Shown here piece after piece: positions 9,992 through 21,944 of a stretch of DNA of 64,000 nucleotides. The stretch is taken from positions 1 through 64,000 of the forward strand of contig JAGEOH010000237.1 of the NCBI GenBank assembly GCA_032207245.1, read 5' to 3'. The notes below the pieces were generated by a model. It searched no databases, was not told the origin of the DNA, and saw only the letters and a list, made by a program, of their open reading frames with translations. Source of the DNA: Pardosa pseudoannulata. Its lineage: Eukaryota > Arthropoda > Arachnida > Araneae > Lycosidae. How positions within the stretch are numbered: position 1 is the first letter of the stretch; every line of letters begins with the position of its first letter. Made by a program: the position numbers and the translations under genes.

Positions 9992-12025
9992 GTGATATGC
10001 ATTGTTCCATGTTTCAACAGAAAATGGAGGAGTTATTTGGGTATATTTCCGAAAACAGCTGAAAATTCGCAAAATTCAACTACAGAAAATTTACACGTTC
10101 GTGATTCTGCTCTTATAAACATAATGAATTATAATAAATATAGTATCAATCTCTTTGTCTTTAAGAGACCTACACGGTGATATGCATTGTTCCATGTTTC
10201 AACATTAAATTGAGGTGTTATTTGGGTATATTTCCGAAAACAGCGGAAAATTCGCAAAATTCAACTACAGAAAATTTACACGTTCGCGATTCTGCTCTTA
10301 TAAACAGAATGAATTATAATAAATATAGTATCAAACACTTCGTCTTTAAAAGACCTACACGGTGATATGCAATGTTCCATGTTTCAACAGAAAATGGAGG
10401 AGTTATTTAGGTATATTTCCGAAAACAGCGGAAAATTCGCAAAATTCAACTACAGAAAATTTACACGTTCGTGATTCTGCTCTTATAAACAGAATGAATT
10501 ATAATAAATATAGTATCAATCTCTTCGTTTGTAAAAGACATACACGGTGATATGCATTGTTCCATGTTTCAACAGAAAATGGAGGAGTTATTTGGGTATA
10601 TTTCCGAAAACAGCGGAAAATTCGCAAAATTCAACTACAGAAAATTCACACGTTCGTGATTCTGCTCTTATAAACAGAATGAATTATAATAAATATAGTA
10701 TCAATCTCTTCGTCTTTAAAAGACCTACACGGTGATATGCATTGTTCCATGTTTCAACATTAAATTGAGGTGTTATTTTTGTATATTTCCAAAAACAGCG
10801 GAAAAATCGCAAAATTAAAATAAAGAAAAATTACACATTCGCGATTCTGCACTTATAAACATAATGAATTATAATAAATATAGTATCAATCTCTTCGTCT
10901 TTAAAAGACCTACACGGTGATATGCATTGTTCCATGTTTCAACATTAAATTGAGGTGTTATTTTTGTATATTTCCAAAAACAGCGGAAAAATCGCAAAAT
11001 TAAAATAAAGAAAAATTACATATTCGCGATTCTGCACTTATAAACATAATGAATTATAATAAATATAGTATCAATCTCTTCGACTTTAAAAGACCTACAC
11101 GGTGATATGCATTGTTCCATTTTTCAACAGAAAATGGAGGAGTTATTTGGGTATATTTCAAAAAACAGCGGAAAATTCGAAAAATTCAACTACAGAAAAT
11201 TTACACGTTCGCGATTCTGCTCTTATAAACAGAATAAATTATAAAAAATATAGTATCAAACTCTTCGTCTTTAAAAGACCTACACGGTGATATGCATTGT
11301 TCCATGTTTCAACAGAAAATGGAGGAGTTATTTGGGTATATTTCCGAAAACAGCGGAAAATTCGCAAAATTCAACTACAGAAAATTTACACGTTCGCGAT
11401 TCTGCTCTTATAAACATAATGAATTATAATAAATATAGTATCAATCTCTTTGTCTTTAAAAGACCTACACGGTGATATGCATTGTTCCACGTTTCAACAG
11501 AAAATGGAGGAGTTATTTGAGTATATTTCCGAAAACAGCGAAAAATTCGCAAAATTCAACTACAGAAAATTCACACGTTCGTGATTCTACTCTTATAAAC
11601 AGAATGAATTATAATAAATATAGTATCAATCTGTTCGTCTTTAAAAGACCTACACGGTGATATGCATTGTTCCATGTTTCAACAGAAAATGGAGGAGTTA
11701 TTTGGGTATATTTCCGAAAACAGCTGAAAATTCGAAAAATCAACTACAGAAAATTTACACGTTCGCGATTCTGCTCTTATAAACATAATGAATTATAAAA
11801 AATATAGTATCAAACTCTTCGTCTTTAAAAGACCTACACGGTGATATGCAATGTTCCATGTTTCAACAGAAAATGGAGGAGTTATTTGGGTATATTTCGG
11901 AAAACTGCGGAAAATTCGCAAAATTCAACTACAGAAAATTTACACGTTCGCGATTCTGCTCTTATAAACAGAATAAATTATACAAAATATAGTATCAAAC
12001 TCTTCGTCTTTAAAAGACCTACACG

Positions 12026-12765
12026 GTGATATGTATTGTTCCATGTTTCAACAGAAAATGGAGGAGTTATTTTGGTATATTTCCGAAAACAGCGGAAAAT
12101 TCGCAAAATTCAACTACAGAATATTTACACTTTCGTGTTTCTGCTCTTATAAACAGAATGAATTATAATAAATATTGTATCAATATCTTCGTCTTTAAGA
12201 GACCTACACGGTGATATGCATTGTTCCATGTTTCAACATTAAATTGAGGACTTATTTGGGTATATTTCCAAAAACAGCGGAAAAATCGCAAAATTAAAAT
12301 AAAGAAAATTTACACTTTCGCGTTTCTGCTCTTATAAACATAATGAAATATAATAAATCTAGTATCAATCTCTTCGACATTAAAAGACCTACACGGTGAT
12401 ATGCATTGTTCCATGTTTCAACAGAAAATGGTGGAGTTATTTGGGTATCTTTCCGAAAACAGCGGAAAATTCGCTAAATTGAACTACAGAAAATTTACAC
12501 GTTCCCGATTCTGCTCTTATAAACGTAATGAATTATATTAAATATAGTATCAATCCCTTCGTCTTTAAAAGACCTACACGGTGATATGCATTGTTCCATG
12601 TTTCAACAGAAAATGGAGGAGTTATTTGGGTATATTTCCGAAAACAGCTGAAAATTCGCAAAAATCAACTACAGAAAATTTACACGTTCGCGATTCTGCT
12701 CTTATAAACATAATGAATTATAATAAATATAGTATCAATCTCTTCGTTTTTTAAAGACCTACACG
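12026..12765. repeat. Second copy of the Sat1 block of 9200-9991, without the A-rich insertion
   Basis: Shares the private variants of 9200-9991. It gives the unexpanded state of the A-rich monomer. Confidence 0.75.
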
Positions 12766-13186
12766 GTGATATGCATTGTTCCATGTTTCAACAGAAAATG
12801 GAGGAGTTATTTGGGTATATTTCCGAAAACAGCTGAAAATTCGCAAAATTCAACTACAGAAAATATACACGTTCGTGATTCTGCTCTTATAAACATAATG
12901 AATTATAATAAATATAGTATCAATCTCTTTGTCTTTAAGAGACCTACACGGTGATATGCATTGTTCCATGTTTCAACATTAAATTGAGGTGTTATTTCGG
13001 TATATTTCCAAAAACAGCTTAAAAATCGCAAAATTAAAATAAAGAAAATTTACACGTTCGCGATTCTGCACTTATAAACATAATGAATTATAATAAATAT
13101 AGTATCAATCTCTTCGTCTTTCAAAGACCTACACGGTGATATGCATTGTTCCATGTTTCAACATTAAATTGAGGAGTTATTTGGGT

Positions 13187-13203
13187 ATCTTTCCGAAAAC
13201 AGC
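13187..13203. other. Best unoccupied paralogue of the LINE target site
   Basis: The 17-bp target sequence sits in an intact monomer. Its downstream monomers match the right flank of A1/A2, including the ACTACAAAAAATTT and GCATTCTTCC variants. Its upstream monomers (12834-13196) match the left flank of A3. It is therefore a pre-insertion allele preserved inside the array. Confidence 0.7.
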
Positions 13204-16200
13204 GGAAAATTCGAAAAATTCAACTACAGAAAATTTACACGTTCCCGATTCTGCTCTTATAAACGTAATGAATTATAATAAATATAGTATCAATACCTTC
13301 GTCTTTAAAAGACCTACACGGTGATATGCATTGTTCCATGTTTCAACAGAAAATGGAGGAGTTATTTGGGTATATTTCCGAAAACAGCTGAAAATTCGCA
13401 AAAATCAACTACAAAAAATTTACACGTTCGCGATTCTGCTCTTATAAACATAATGAATTATAATAAATATAGTATCAATCTCTTCGTTTTTTAAAGACCT
13501 ACACGGTGATATGCATTCTTCCATGTTTCAACAGAAAATGGAGGAGTTATTTGGGTATATTTCGGAAAACAGCGGAAAATTCGCAAAATTCAACTACAGA
13601 AAATTTACACGTTCGCGATTCTGCTCTTATAAACAGAATGAATTATAATAAATATAGTATCAATCTCTTCGTCTTTAAGAGACCTACACGGTGATATGCA
13701 TTGTTCCATGTTTCAACAGAAAATGAAGGAGTTATTTGGGTATATTTCCGAAAACAGCGGAAAATTCGCAAAATTCAACTACAGAAAATTTACACGTTCG
13801 CGATTCTGCTCTTATAAACAGAATGAATTATAATAAATATAGTATCAAACTCTTCGTCTTTAAAAGACCTACACGGTGATATGCAATGTTCCATGTTTCA
13901 ACAGAAAATGGAGGAGTTATTTAGGTATATTTCCGAAAACAGCGGAAAATTCGCAAAATTCAACTACAGAAAATTTACACTTTCGCGATTCTGCTCTTAT
14001 AAACATAATGAATTATAATAAATATTGTATCAATCTCTTCGTCTTTAAGAGACCTACACGGTGATATGCATTGTTCCATGTTTCAACAGAAAATGGAGGA
14101 GTTATTTGAGTATATTTCCGAAAACAGCGGAAAATTCGCAAAATTCAACTACAGAAAATTTACACTTTCGTGATTCTGCTCTTATAAACAGAATGAATTA
14201 TAATAAATATAGTATCAATCTCTTCGTCTTTAAGAGACCTACACGGTGATATGCATTGTTCCATGTTTCAACAGAAAATGGTGGAGTTATTTGGGTATAT
14301 TTCCGAAAACAGCGGAAAATTCGCAAAATTCAACTACAGAAAATTTACACGTTCCCGATTCTGCTCTTATAAACGTAATGAATTATAATAAATATAGTAT
14401 CAATCTCTTCGTCTTTAAAAGACCTACACGGTGATATGCATTGTTCCATGTTTCAACAGAAAATGGAGGAGTTATTTGGGTATATTTCCGAAAACAGCTG
14501 AAAATTCGCAAAATTCAACTACAGAAAATTTACACGTTCCCGATTCTGCTCTTATAAACATAATGAATTATAATAAATATAGTATCAATCTCTTCGTCTT
14601 TAAAAGACCTACACGGTGATATGCATTGTTCCATGTTTCAACAGAAAATGGAGGAGTTATTTGGGTATATTTCCGAAAACAGCTGAAAATTCGCAAAATC
14701 AACTACAGAAAATTTACACGTTCGCGATTCTGCTCTTATAAACATAATGAATTATAATAAATATAGTATCAATCTCTTCGTCTTTAAAAGACCTACACGG
14801 TGATATGCATTGTTCCATGTTTCAACAGAAAATGGAGGAGTTATTTGGGTATATTTCCGAAAACAGCTTAAAATTCGCAAAATTCAACTACAGAAAATTT
14901 ACACGTTCGTGATTCTGCTCTTATAAACATAATGAATTATAATAAATATAGTATCAATCTCTTCGTCTTTAAAAGACCTACACGGTGATATGCATTGTTC
15001 CATGTTTCAACAGAAAATGGAGGAGTTATTTGGGTATATTTCCGAAAACAGCTTAAAATTCGCAAAATTCAACTACAGAAAATTTACACGTTCGCGATTC
15101 TGCTCTTATAAACATAATGAATTATAATAAATATAGTATCAATCTCTTCGTCTTTCAAAGACCTACACGGTGATATGCATTGTTCCATGTTTCAACAGAA
15201 AATGGAGGAGTTATTTGGGTATATTTCCGAAAACAGCGGAAAATTCGCAAAATTCAACTACAGAAAATTTACACGTTCGCGATTCTGCTCTTATAAACAT
15301 AATGAATTATAATAAATATAGTATCAATACCTTCGTCTTTAAAAGACCTACACGGTGATATGCATTGTTCCATGTTTCAACAGAAAATGGAGGAGTTATT
15401 TGGGTATATTTCCGAAAACAGCTGAAAATTCGCAAAAATCAACTACAGAAAATTTACACGTTCGCGATTCTGCTCTTATAAACAGAATGAATTATAATAA
15501 ATATAGTATCAATCTCTTCGTCTTTAAAAGACCTACACGGTGATATGCATTGTTCCATGTTTCAACAGAAAATGGAGGAGTTATTTGTGTATATTTCGGA
15601 AAACAGCGGAAAATTCGCAAAATTCAACTACAGAAAATTTACACGTTCGCGATTCTGCTCTTATAAACAGAATAAATTATAATAAATATAGTATCAATCT
15701 CTTCGTCTTTAAAAGACCTACACGGTGATATGCATTGTTCCATGTTTCAACAGAAAATGGAGGAGTTATTTGGGTATATTTCCGAAAACAGCGGAAAATT
15801 CGCAAAATTCAACTACAGAAAATTTACACTTTCGCGATTCTGCTCTTATAAACAGAATGAATTATAATAAATATAGTATCAATCTCTTCGTCTTTAAAAG
15901 ACCTACACGGTGATATGCATTGTTCCATGTTTCAACAGAAAATGGAGGAGTTATTTAGGTATATTTCCGAAAACAGCGGAAAATTCGCAAAATTCAACTA
16001 CAGAAAATTTACACGTTCGTGATTCTGCTCTTATAAACATAATGAATTATAATAAATATAGTATCAATCTCTTCGTCTTTAAAAGACCTACACGGTGATA
16101 TGCATTGTTCCATGTTTCAACAGAAAATGGAGGAGTTATTTGAGTATATTTCCGAAAACAGCGGAAAATTCGCAAAATTCAACTACAGAAAATTTACACG

Positions 16201-17069
16201 TTCGCGATTCTGCTCTTATAAACATAATGAATTATAATAAATATTGTATCAATCTCTTCGTCTTTAAAAGACCTACACGGTGATATGCATTGTTCCATGT
16301 TTCAACAGAAAATGGAGGAGTTATTTGGGTATCTTTCCGAAAACAGCGGAAAATTCGCAAAATTCAACTACAGAAAATTTACACTTTCGCGATTCTGCTC
16401 TTATAAACATAATGAATTATAATAAATATAGTATCAATCTCTTCGTCTTTAAAAGACCTACACGGTGATATGCATTGTTCCATGTTTCAACAGAAAATGG
16501 TGGAGTTATTTGGGTATCTTTCCGAAAACAGCGGAAAATTCGCTAAATTGAACTACAGAAAATTTACACGTTCGCGATTCTGCTCTTATAAACATAATGA
16601 ATTATAATAAATATAGTATCAATCCCTTCGTCTTTAAAAGACCTACACGGTGATATGCATTGTTCCATGTTTCAACAGAAAATGGAGGAGTTATTTGGGT
16701 ATAATTCCGAAAACAGCGGAAAATTCGCAAAATTCAACTACAGAAAATTTACACGTTCGCGATTCTGCTCTTATAAACATAATGAATTATAATAAATATA
16801 GTATCAATCTCTTCGTTTTTAAAGACCTACACGGTGATATGCATTGTTCCATGTTTCAACATTAAATTGAGGAGTTATTTGGGTATATTTCCGAAAACAG
16901 CTGAAAATTCGCAAAATTCAACTACAGAAAATTTACACGTTCGCGATTCTGCTCTTATAAACATAATGAATTATAATAAATATAGTATCAATCTCTTCGT
17001 CTTTCAAAGACCTACACGGTGATATGCATTGTTCCATGTTTCAACATTAAATTGAGGAGTTATTTGGGT

Positions 17070-17086
17070 ATCTTTCCGAAAACAGC
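17070..17086. repeat. Left target-site duplication of A2 (17 bp)
   Basis: ATCTTTCCGAAAACAGC ends the Sat1 array at the 3' end of A2 and is repeated at 22065-22081. Confidence 0.85.
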
Positions 17087-17160
17087 ATCGCACTGGAAAA
17101 TTTACACGTTCGCACTGAGCTTTCCTTACTGCTCTCCTCGTCTAGCCCTCTGAGTCAGTA
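17087..17160 (-). other. Irregular 3' terminus of A2 with a satellite insert and a decayed terminal hairpin
   Basis: A terminal unit (CATCGCACTGG on the + strand) is followed by AAAATTTACACGTTCG, which is Sat1 sequence, then by CACTGAGC and the 3' UTR. Copies A3 and A4 have two clean tandem 12-mers here. The terminal hairpin arms are at 17127-17134 and 17152-17160; the left arm lacks one A relative to A3. Confidence 0.65.
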
Positions 17161-17392
17161 TACTTTATCACATGGTCATGAGAAATAACATTTATTGTAC
17201 ACGAAATTAAGGACTGGAATACTAACTGAATATGTAAGGTAGAGCAATATTTTAAAGTAGAAAAATAAAAAGGTTCACGAGTTCGGTGAAGGGTACACAA
17301 ATAAAATAAGTTAAGATTTAATACATAAAAAGAGAAGGAGAGTACATAAATGTACTTTACTTGTTAAGTAAGAACTTTCACACAATCTAGTA

Positions 17393-17412
17393 TTTTTTTT
17401 TTTTTTTTTTTT
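17393..17412 (-). repeat. Internal A20 tract of the A2 3' UTR
   Basis: Twenty T on the + strand (A in the sense RNA), about 306 bp upstream of the element's true 3' end. A3 has 34 at 24409-24442 and A4 about 14 at 31212-31225, so the tract is part of the mobile unit and varies in length. Confidence 0.8.
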
Positions 17413-17528
17413 ATGAGAAATAATTAGGAGTTAGTAATGATGAAGGAATCTCAGCAGATGTGAAGGTCAAACACAAGTAGGATCTATCTGGATCAACTCA
17501 CAGTAAGGATCCTGCTTGGATAAAGTAG

Positions 17529-17562
17529 AAATTCTATTGGGTCTTTGAGAGCCAATGAAATT
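17529..17562 (-). other. 3' UTR hairpin 1 (A2)
   Basis: Same sequence as 95-128 in A1: ATTGG/CCAAT core, 11-nt loop and two mismatches in the outer stem. Confidence 0.55.
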
Positions 17563-17712
17563 ACAGCAAACTCAGGAGCGGACTCCACAGAGAGCTATCA
17601 GTGAGCTCACAGAACTTTCAGACTTAGGAGAGAAAATCTGCCTAAGTTCGAGGGGGGGGGGATTGAGCCTTTTGCTAGGAGAAATTTGGTTGGTCGATGA
17701 GGACCAATAGAA

Positions 17713-20400
17713 TTACTCGACATTTCTGCTGAGAACGGCAAGGGGCCGTTTGGCATTAGCAGGATCCGCATGGTCATATTGGGCTAAGTCCAATAAGTGG
17801 TCAATGCTAAGATTAGAATGGAAATTTGTGGCTAAGGACTTAAGAAAATTTGGAAGACTGGGGAGATCAATTTCCCTGTGGATCTCTTTATTGCGATAGT
17901 ACCAAGGGGATTTAGTGATTTGTCTTATTATGATGTTTTGGGCAGCAGATAAAGTTTTAATATGAGACTCAGCTGCGTATGACCATGCGGGACTTGCATA
18001 AGTTAGTAAAGGACGAAGATAGGATTTATAAATGAGCAACTTGTTATTAAAATTCAATTTACTATTTCGAGCAATTAGGGGGAAGAGGGCACGTTTAGCA
18101 GCTCGAAATTTATTTTTAATATTTAGTGTATGTTGTTTCCAAGTGAGATTTTTATCAAGGGTAACGCCGAGGTATTTTACAGTGTTGGACCAAGGGATAG
18201 CTGTGTTTCCAATGAATATTTTGGTGTCGTTGTAAGTGCTGTTGCGTTTTCTGGTGAACATGACAGCTTCGCATTTATCAGTATTTAGTTTGATTTTCCA
18301 TTTAGAGAGCCAGGTAGTAATAAGTTTAAGATGATTATTGACAGCTTTAACGGCATATTTATAACTTTTATTGGTGGAGAAAATAGCTGTATCGTCAGCA
18401 AAGACTGCAATTTTAGTAGTATTAATTTGGGGAATATCATTTATGTAGAGATTGAATAAGATAGGGCCAATTATAGATCCTTGAGGGACACCACTATACA
18501 TATTTTTAACATTAGATAGAGAGTCATTAATTTTAATTTGAAATGTTCTATTACTTAGATAAGAGATAATAATGTGGATGAGGTAGCTAGGGAAGTTATA
18601 ATTAATTAATTTATGAATAAGTCCATCAATCCAGATCTTGTCGAAAGCCCTGGCTACATCTAAAAATAACGCAGCAGTTGAAAAGTTTTTGATCTTAGAG
18701 TCAGCTAGAATTTCCGTGAGCCTGTACACTTGATGAGGAGCAGAGAGTTTGGATCTAAAACCATATTGGTAGGGTATTAAAATGTTATTATCATTTATGT
18801 GGCTATTAATTCTGTTAACTAATATTTTCTCAGCAATTTTGCTGATAGAGCAAAGTAGACTTATAGGCCTGTAATTATTAGGGTCATTATGCTTTTTGCC
18901 TGGTTTGGGAATAGGGCTAACTATGGAATTTTTCCATTTAGTAGGGAAATAGTTTAGTTTTAAAATAGCATTAATTAAGTAATAAATTTTAAATTTAAAG
19001 GACAGGGGGAGACTTTTAAGCATGAGGTTAGTGATTTTATCATAACCCGGGGATTTTTTCGTTTTAAGTTTATTGATGATTTCTAGCAATTCTCTAGGAT
19101 CAAAATATTCATAGCTATTATCAATGCTGCGATTATTTTTAAAGTTAGCAACGTTAGTGTTAACAACGTTTTCAGTACTTCCATCTGTCACTGGATTGAG
19201 GATAAAGTTATTGGCAAGAGTATTAGCAATTAAGTTACACTTATCATCATCCGTAGAGCAAATACTATTATTAACATTATCTACCAAGGGAGGAATTTTA
19301 TTATATTTATTTTTAAACCTGTTGGCTGCTCTCCAAATGGATTTGTCAGAGGTTTCAAGAGAATTTAAGTAATTGTTCCAGCTATTGTTTGCTTTGTCTC
19401 TGAGATAATATTTAAGTGATTGCTGGGCATTATTCATTATAGTCTTATTGTGAGGAGTTCTATTTTGCTGCCATGCGTGTCTTGTTCTGTTTTTATTATT
19501 AATTAATATTTTTAAGTGCCTATCGTTAGGGGTGTTGTTTGTGTCAGGTATGACTGTGGTGCTGCTGGTTACGCTAAGTCTAATATCAGAAGTAATGCTA
19601 TCAACAAGGTTATCGATGTCGGTAGGGCTATTAAGATCAGGGATATTAAAGGGAAGGCTATTTAAGTTACTTTTAAACTCACTCCAATTAACAAAAGTTT
19701 TAGGGGTATTATGGTAAAAATTAGAATTTATTTCAATAGTTAACTTAACGGGGTTATGATCCGAAGTGAGTTCACAAACAGTTTCAATATTGATGTTATG
19801 GGGGATACCTTTAATAAGGGCAAAATCAATAGTAGTACCAGCAATTCTAGAGTAATGAGTGGGGACTTGAGGGGCAAGAATATCAAAGTCACTATTGTCA
19901 GCTAGATTATAAATTAAGTGGCCATATTCATTGTTCTGGGGGCAATTCCAGGCAATGTGAGTGGCGTTAAGATCACCAAAAATTATGGTGTTATTATTTA
20001 AATTATTTAAAATATTTAAGTCATTTTTAACATCATTAACATTTTTAAGGGGAGGAATGTAAGTTGAGATAATAGTATAATAAGGACAGTTGGGAAATTT
20101 AACGTTGATAGCATTTGCATTAATAATTTTAAGGGCAGGGATCACCGTTTCATGGTGCGGGATAGATCGTTTAATAATGACGGCAGTACCCCTCATAGCT
20201 TGATTTTGACTAGGGAAGTCATACCTATATGTGTGGTAGTTTAATATGTTAAGCTTATCACTTGGTCTGAGTTTGGTTTCTTGGAGGAGAATAATATCGG
20301 GAGCGTGCTCATTTATAAATTCACGGAACTCGTGAACCTTAGACTTAATTCCGTTACAGTTCCATGCGAACACAGTGAGCGAAGCGTGCGAGGCGGCCAT
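17713..20400 (-). CDS. ORF2: APE-type endonuclease and reverse transcriptase (copy A2)
   Basis: Intact 895-residue ORF2, nearly identical to the A1 protein. Endonuclease residues E41, D143, N145, D214 and H215 and the RT motifs LDVARAFD, GVPQGS and FADD are all present. It carries the SPIPKPG variant near residue 494, where A3 has IPIPKPG. It begins at the TAATG shared with ORF1. The protein would act in cis on its own RNA in the nucleus. Because A2 has an intact promoter, both ORFs and target duplications, this is the best candidate in the window for a competent master copy, but its terminal hairpin is damaged, which could reduce RNA recognition. Confidence 0.95.
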   Translation of the reverse strand: MAASHASLTVFAWNCNGIKSKVHEFREFINEHAPDIILLQETKLRPSDKLNILNYHTYRYDFPSQNQAMRGTAVIIKRSIPHHETVIPALKIINANAINVKFPNCPYYTIISTYIPPLKNVNDVKNDLNILNNLNNNTIIFGDLNATHIAWNCPQNNEYGHLIYNLADNSDFDILAPQVPTHYSRIAGTTIDFALIKGIPHNINIETVCELTSDHNPVKLTIEINSNFYHNTPKTFVNWSEFKSNLNSLPFNIPDLNSPTDIDNLVDSITSDIRLSVTSSTTVIPDTNNTPNDRHLKILINNKNRTRHAWQQNRTPHNKTIMNNAQQSLKYYLRDKANNSWNNYLNSLETSDKSIWRAANRFKNKYNKIPPLVDNVNNSICSTDDDKCNLIANTLANNFILNPVTDGSTENVVNTNVANFKNNRSIDNSYEYFDPRELLEIINKLKTKKSPGYDKITNLMLKSLPLSFKFKIYYLINAILKLNYFPTKWKNSIVSPIPKPGKKHNDPNNYRPISLLCSISKIAEKILVNRINSHINDNNILIPYQYGFRSKLSAPHQVYRLTEILADSKIKNFSTAALFLDVARAFDKIWIDGLIHKLINYNFPSYLIHIIISYLSNRTFQIKINDSLSNVKNMYSGVPQGSIIGPILFNLYINDIPQINTTKIAVFADDTAIFSTNKSYKYAVKAVNNHLKLITTWLSKWKIKLNTDKCEAVMFTRKRNSTYNDTKIFIGNTAIPWSNTVKYLGVTLDKNLTWKQHTLNIKNKFRAAKRALFPLIARNSKLNFNNKLLIYKSYLRPLLTYASPAWSYAAESHIKTLSAAQNIIIRQITKSPWYYRNKEIHREIDLPSLPNFLKSLATNFHSNLSIDHLLDLAQYDHADPANAKRPLAVLSRNVE

Positions 20401-21944
20401 TACGGTGCGAGTGAGCTAATTACTTCAGTTCGGCTGATGAAGTACATCAGCGCTTGTTCCTTAGAGTTACATTTCTTCATCCCATCTCTAATTTCAGCGA
20501 GTTTATTTGCTAATTCGCTGAAGTGATTGATTCCAAGCATGTTTTTAATTTCACTAAGGATGATGTTTATTTCGTTAATTCCTTCTATCTGATTTTGATT
20601 GGAGTTATCGTTTCTGGGCTGAGAGTTGGCGTTTCTTAACATGGCTGCCGTAATGGCGGCTCCTTCCTCAATTGGCTGAACAGTAGAATTTTCTACCTGA
20701 CTAGGGACATTATTTAGTACTCTAGCATAAGTTCTCATTTGATTATTATTCGAATTTAAGTTAGCTTGGTTTATTCTTGGTTTCGGAAATTTTGGGCAGC
20801 CCCTGTAGCTAGCAGGATGATTACCTCCGCAGTTACAACATTTTAGATCCTCTTTTTCTAACTTATCTCCTTTATCGCAATCCTTGTAGTGATGGGGTCC
20901 AGCGCATTTTACACAACGCTCTTTCATCATGCAATGCTCGCTATGATGGTGAAAATATTGACATCTGTGGCATTGCATGACTTTGAAAGGGGAACGGTAA
21001 TTTTCTATGCTGATCTTAAAGTGGAGAAGCTTATCTAGATTGATAATATCACTGCTACAGGGGATTGGAGAGAGGTGGATGAGAAATAGGGGAAGTTTTA
21101 AGTTCGTACGTTTACTGATCATTTGAACACATTTTAATATTTGGAATCCGTGTTTTTCCGTTAATTCTTCTACTATTTCGTCGGTGGTGGAATCGATAGG
21201 TAGGCCTCTAATAACTTTTTTAATTGGCCTGCTCTGCCCTAAAGGAAGAATAAAGCCCTCAATATTATTTTCTTGCAGATACTTAGTTATTTTTCTGTGA
21301 TCGTCAGCCGTTTCAGGTTGGATTTTTATAAATTCGCCACTGTGCTTTGCATGAAACTTATTATTAGCTTTTTCCATATCGTCAAGAGTAGTTCTATAAT
21401 TATCTTTTTTAACAATAGTAATATGTTTAATTTTAACTACTTTATCCTGGTTATTTTCATTAACTATTTCGTTATCAGATTCATTACTACTAGGTAGTTG
21501 ATTAAACACAGCATATCTATTTCCTAATCTAATATTATTTTGCATATTGTTAGTTGAAATAGGCCTTTTGGCCGTTAATCTAATTGGGGGGTTTAAGAAA
21601 TTTTCACTTGCTCTTAATTTTTTAGGGGGATTTTCATTAAGATTATTCCTATTATCCTGAATATCCAGTTCCTTAAAATCGGTAACAATATCGTCAAATC
21701 TCATACCTTTTTGTTGGTGATTGTAGACTCGAGGGTACTGCTTTATCACAGGAGTAGTATCCATTCCAGATAATATGCATCTTATCATGAATAGCTCAGC
21801 GTCCGTCCAGTCAATTCCTTCACGTGAAGTTCCGGGGGCCGTGTCCATGTCCATTTGCATCTCGTTATTTCTATCAATTTTAATTAAATCTTTATCTCTA
21901 TCCAGATTTAATCCGGATGATAAAACACTGGGACCTGTGCGCAT
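20400..21944 (-). CDS. ORF1: Gag-like zinc-knuckle protein (copy A2)
   Basis: 514 residues from the ATG at 21944; the longer frame to 21968 would need a TTG start. It has the same three knuckles as A1 (CCHC at about 325-338, 344-356 and 369-383). A cluster of substitutions distinguishes it from A1 in the acidic stretch after LPSSNES, where it has DNEIVNEN instead of ENEIINEN. Its role is to bind element RNA and form the RNP with ORF2. It lies directly upstream of ORF2 with a one-base overlap, so both come from one bicistronic RNA. Confidence 0.92.
   Translation of the reverse strand: MRTGPSVLSSGLNLDRDKDLIKIDRNNEMQMDMDTAPGTSREGIDWTDAELFMIRCILSGMDTTPVIKQYPRVYNHQQKGMRFDDIVTDFKELDIQDNRNNLNENPPKKLRASENFLNPPIRLTAKRPISTNNMQNNIRLGNRYAVFNQLPSSNESDNEIVNENNQDKVVKIKHITIVKKDNYRTTLDDMEKANNKFHAKHSGEFIKIQPETADDHRKITKYLQENNIEGFILPLGQSRPIKKVIRGLPIDSTTDEIVEELTEKHGFQILKCVQMISKRTNLKLPLFLIHLSPIPCSSDIINLDKLLHFKISIENYRSPFKVMQCHRCQYFHHHSEHCMMKERCVKCAGPHHYKDCDKGDKLEKEDLKCCNCGGNHPASYRGCPKFPKPRINQANLNSNNNQMRTYARVLNNVPSQVENSTVQPIEEGAAITAAMLRNANSQPRNDNSNQNQIEGINEINIILSEIKNMLGINHFSELANKLAEIRDGMKKCNSKEQALMYFISRTEVISSLAP

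Larger units (their letters stand above)
4632..17086. repeat. Sat1: 185-bp satellite array, about 67 monomers
   Basis: Head-to-tail AT-rich monomers of 184-185 bp with landmarks GACCTACACGGTGATATGCA, GGAGTTATTTGGGTATATTT and ATAATAAATATAGTATCAA. Two subtypes are interspersed. Type A has CAGAAAATGGAGGAG and GCTCTTATAAAC. Type B has CATTAAATTGAGGTG, AATTAAAATAAAG and GCACTTATAAAC, and occurs near 5691, 6981, 7720, 9015, 9385, 10732, 10917, 12211 and 12951. Monomers from about 14.1 kb on are more uniform type A. Nearly every type A monomer has an open frame of 62 codons from a GTG to the overlapping TGA, but 185 is not a multiple of three, so it does not continue between monomers. No host gene was seen in this stretch. 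Confidence 0.97.

Noticed and set aside
4951..17022. Dozens of 62-codon open frames on the + strand, one per Sat1 monomer
   Set aside because: They start at GTG, end at the overlapping TGA of the next monomer, and change frame at each 185-bp unit. They are open only because the monomers are near copies, and type B monomers interrupt them.
17087..17392. Segment beyond the internal A tract as an independent SINE or neighbouring DNA
   Set aside because: It recurs in the same place in A2, A3 and A4 and lies inside the A2 target duplications, so it belongs to the element.
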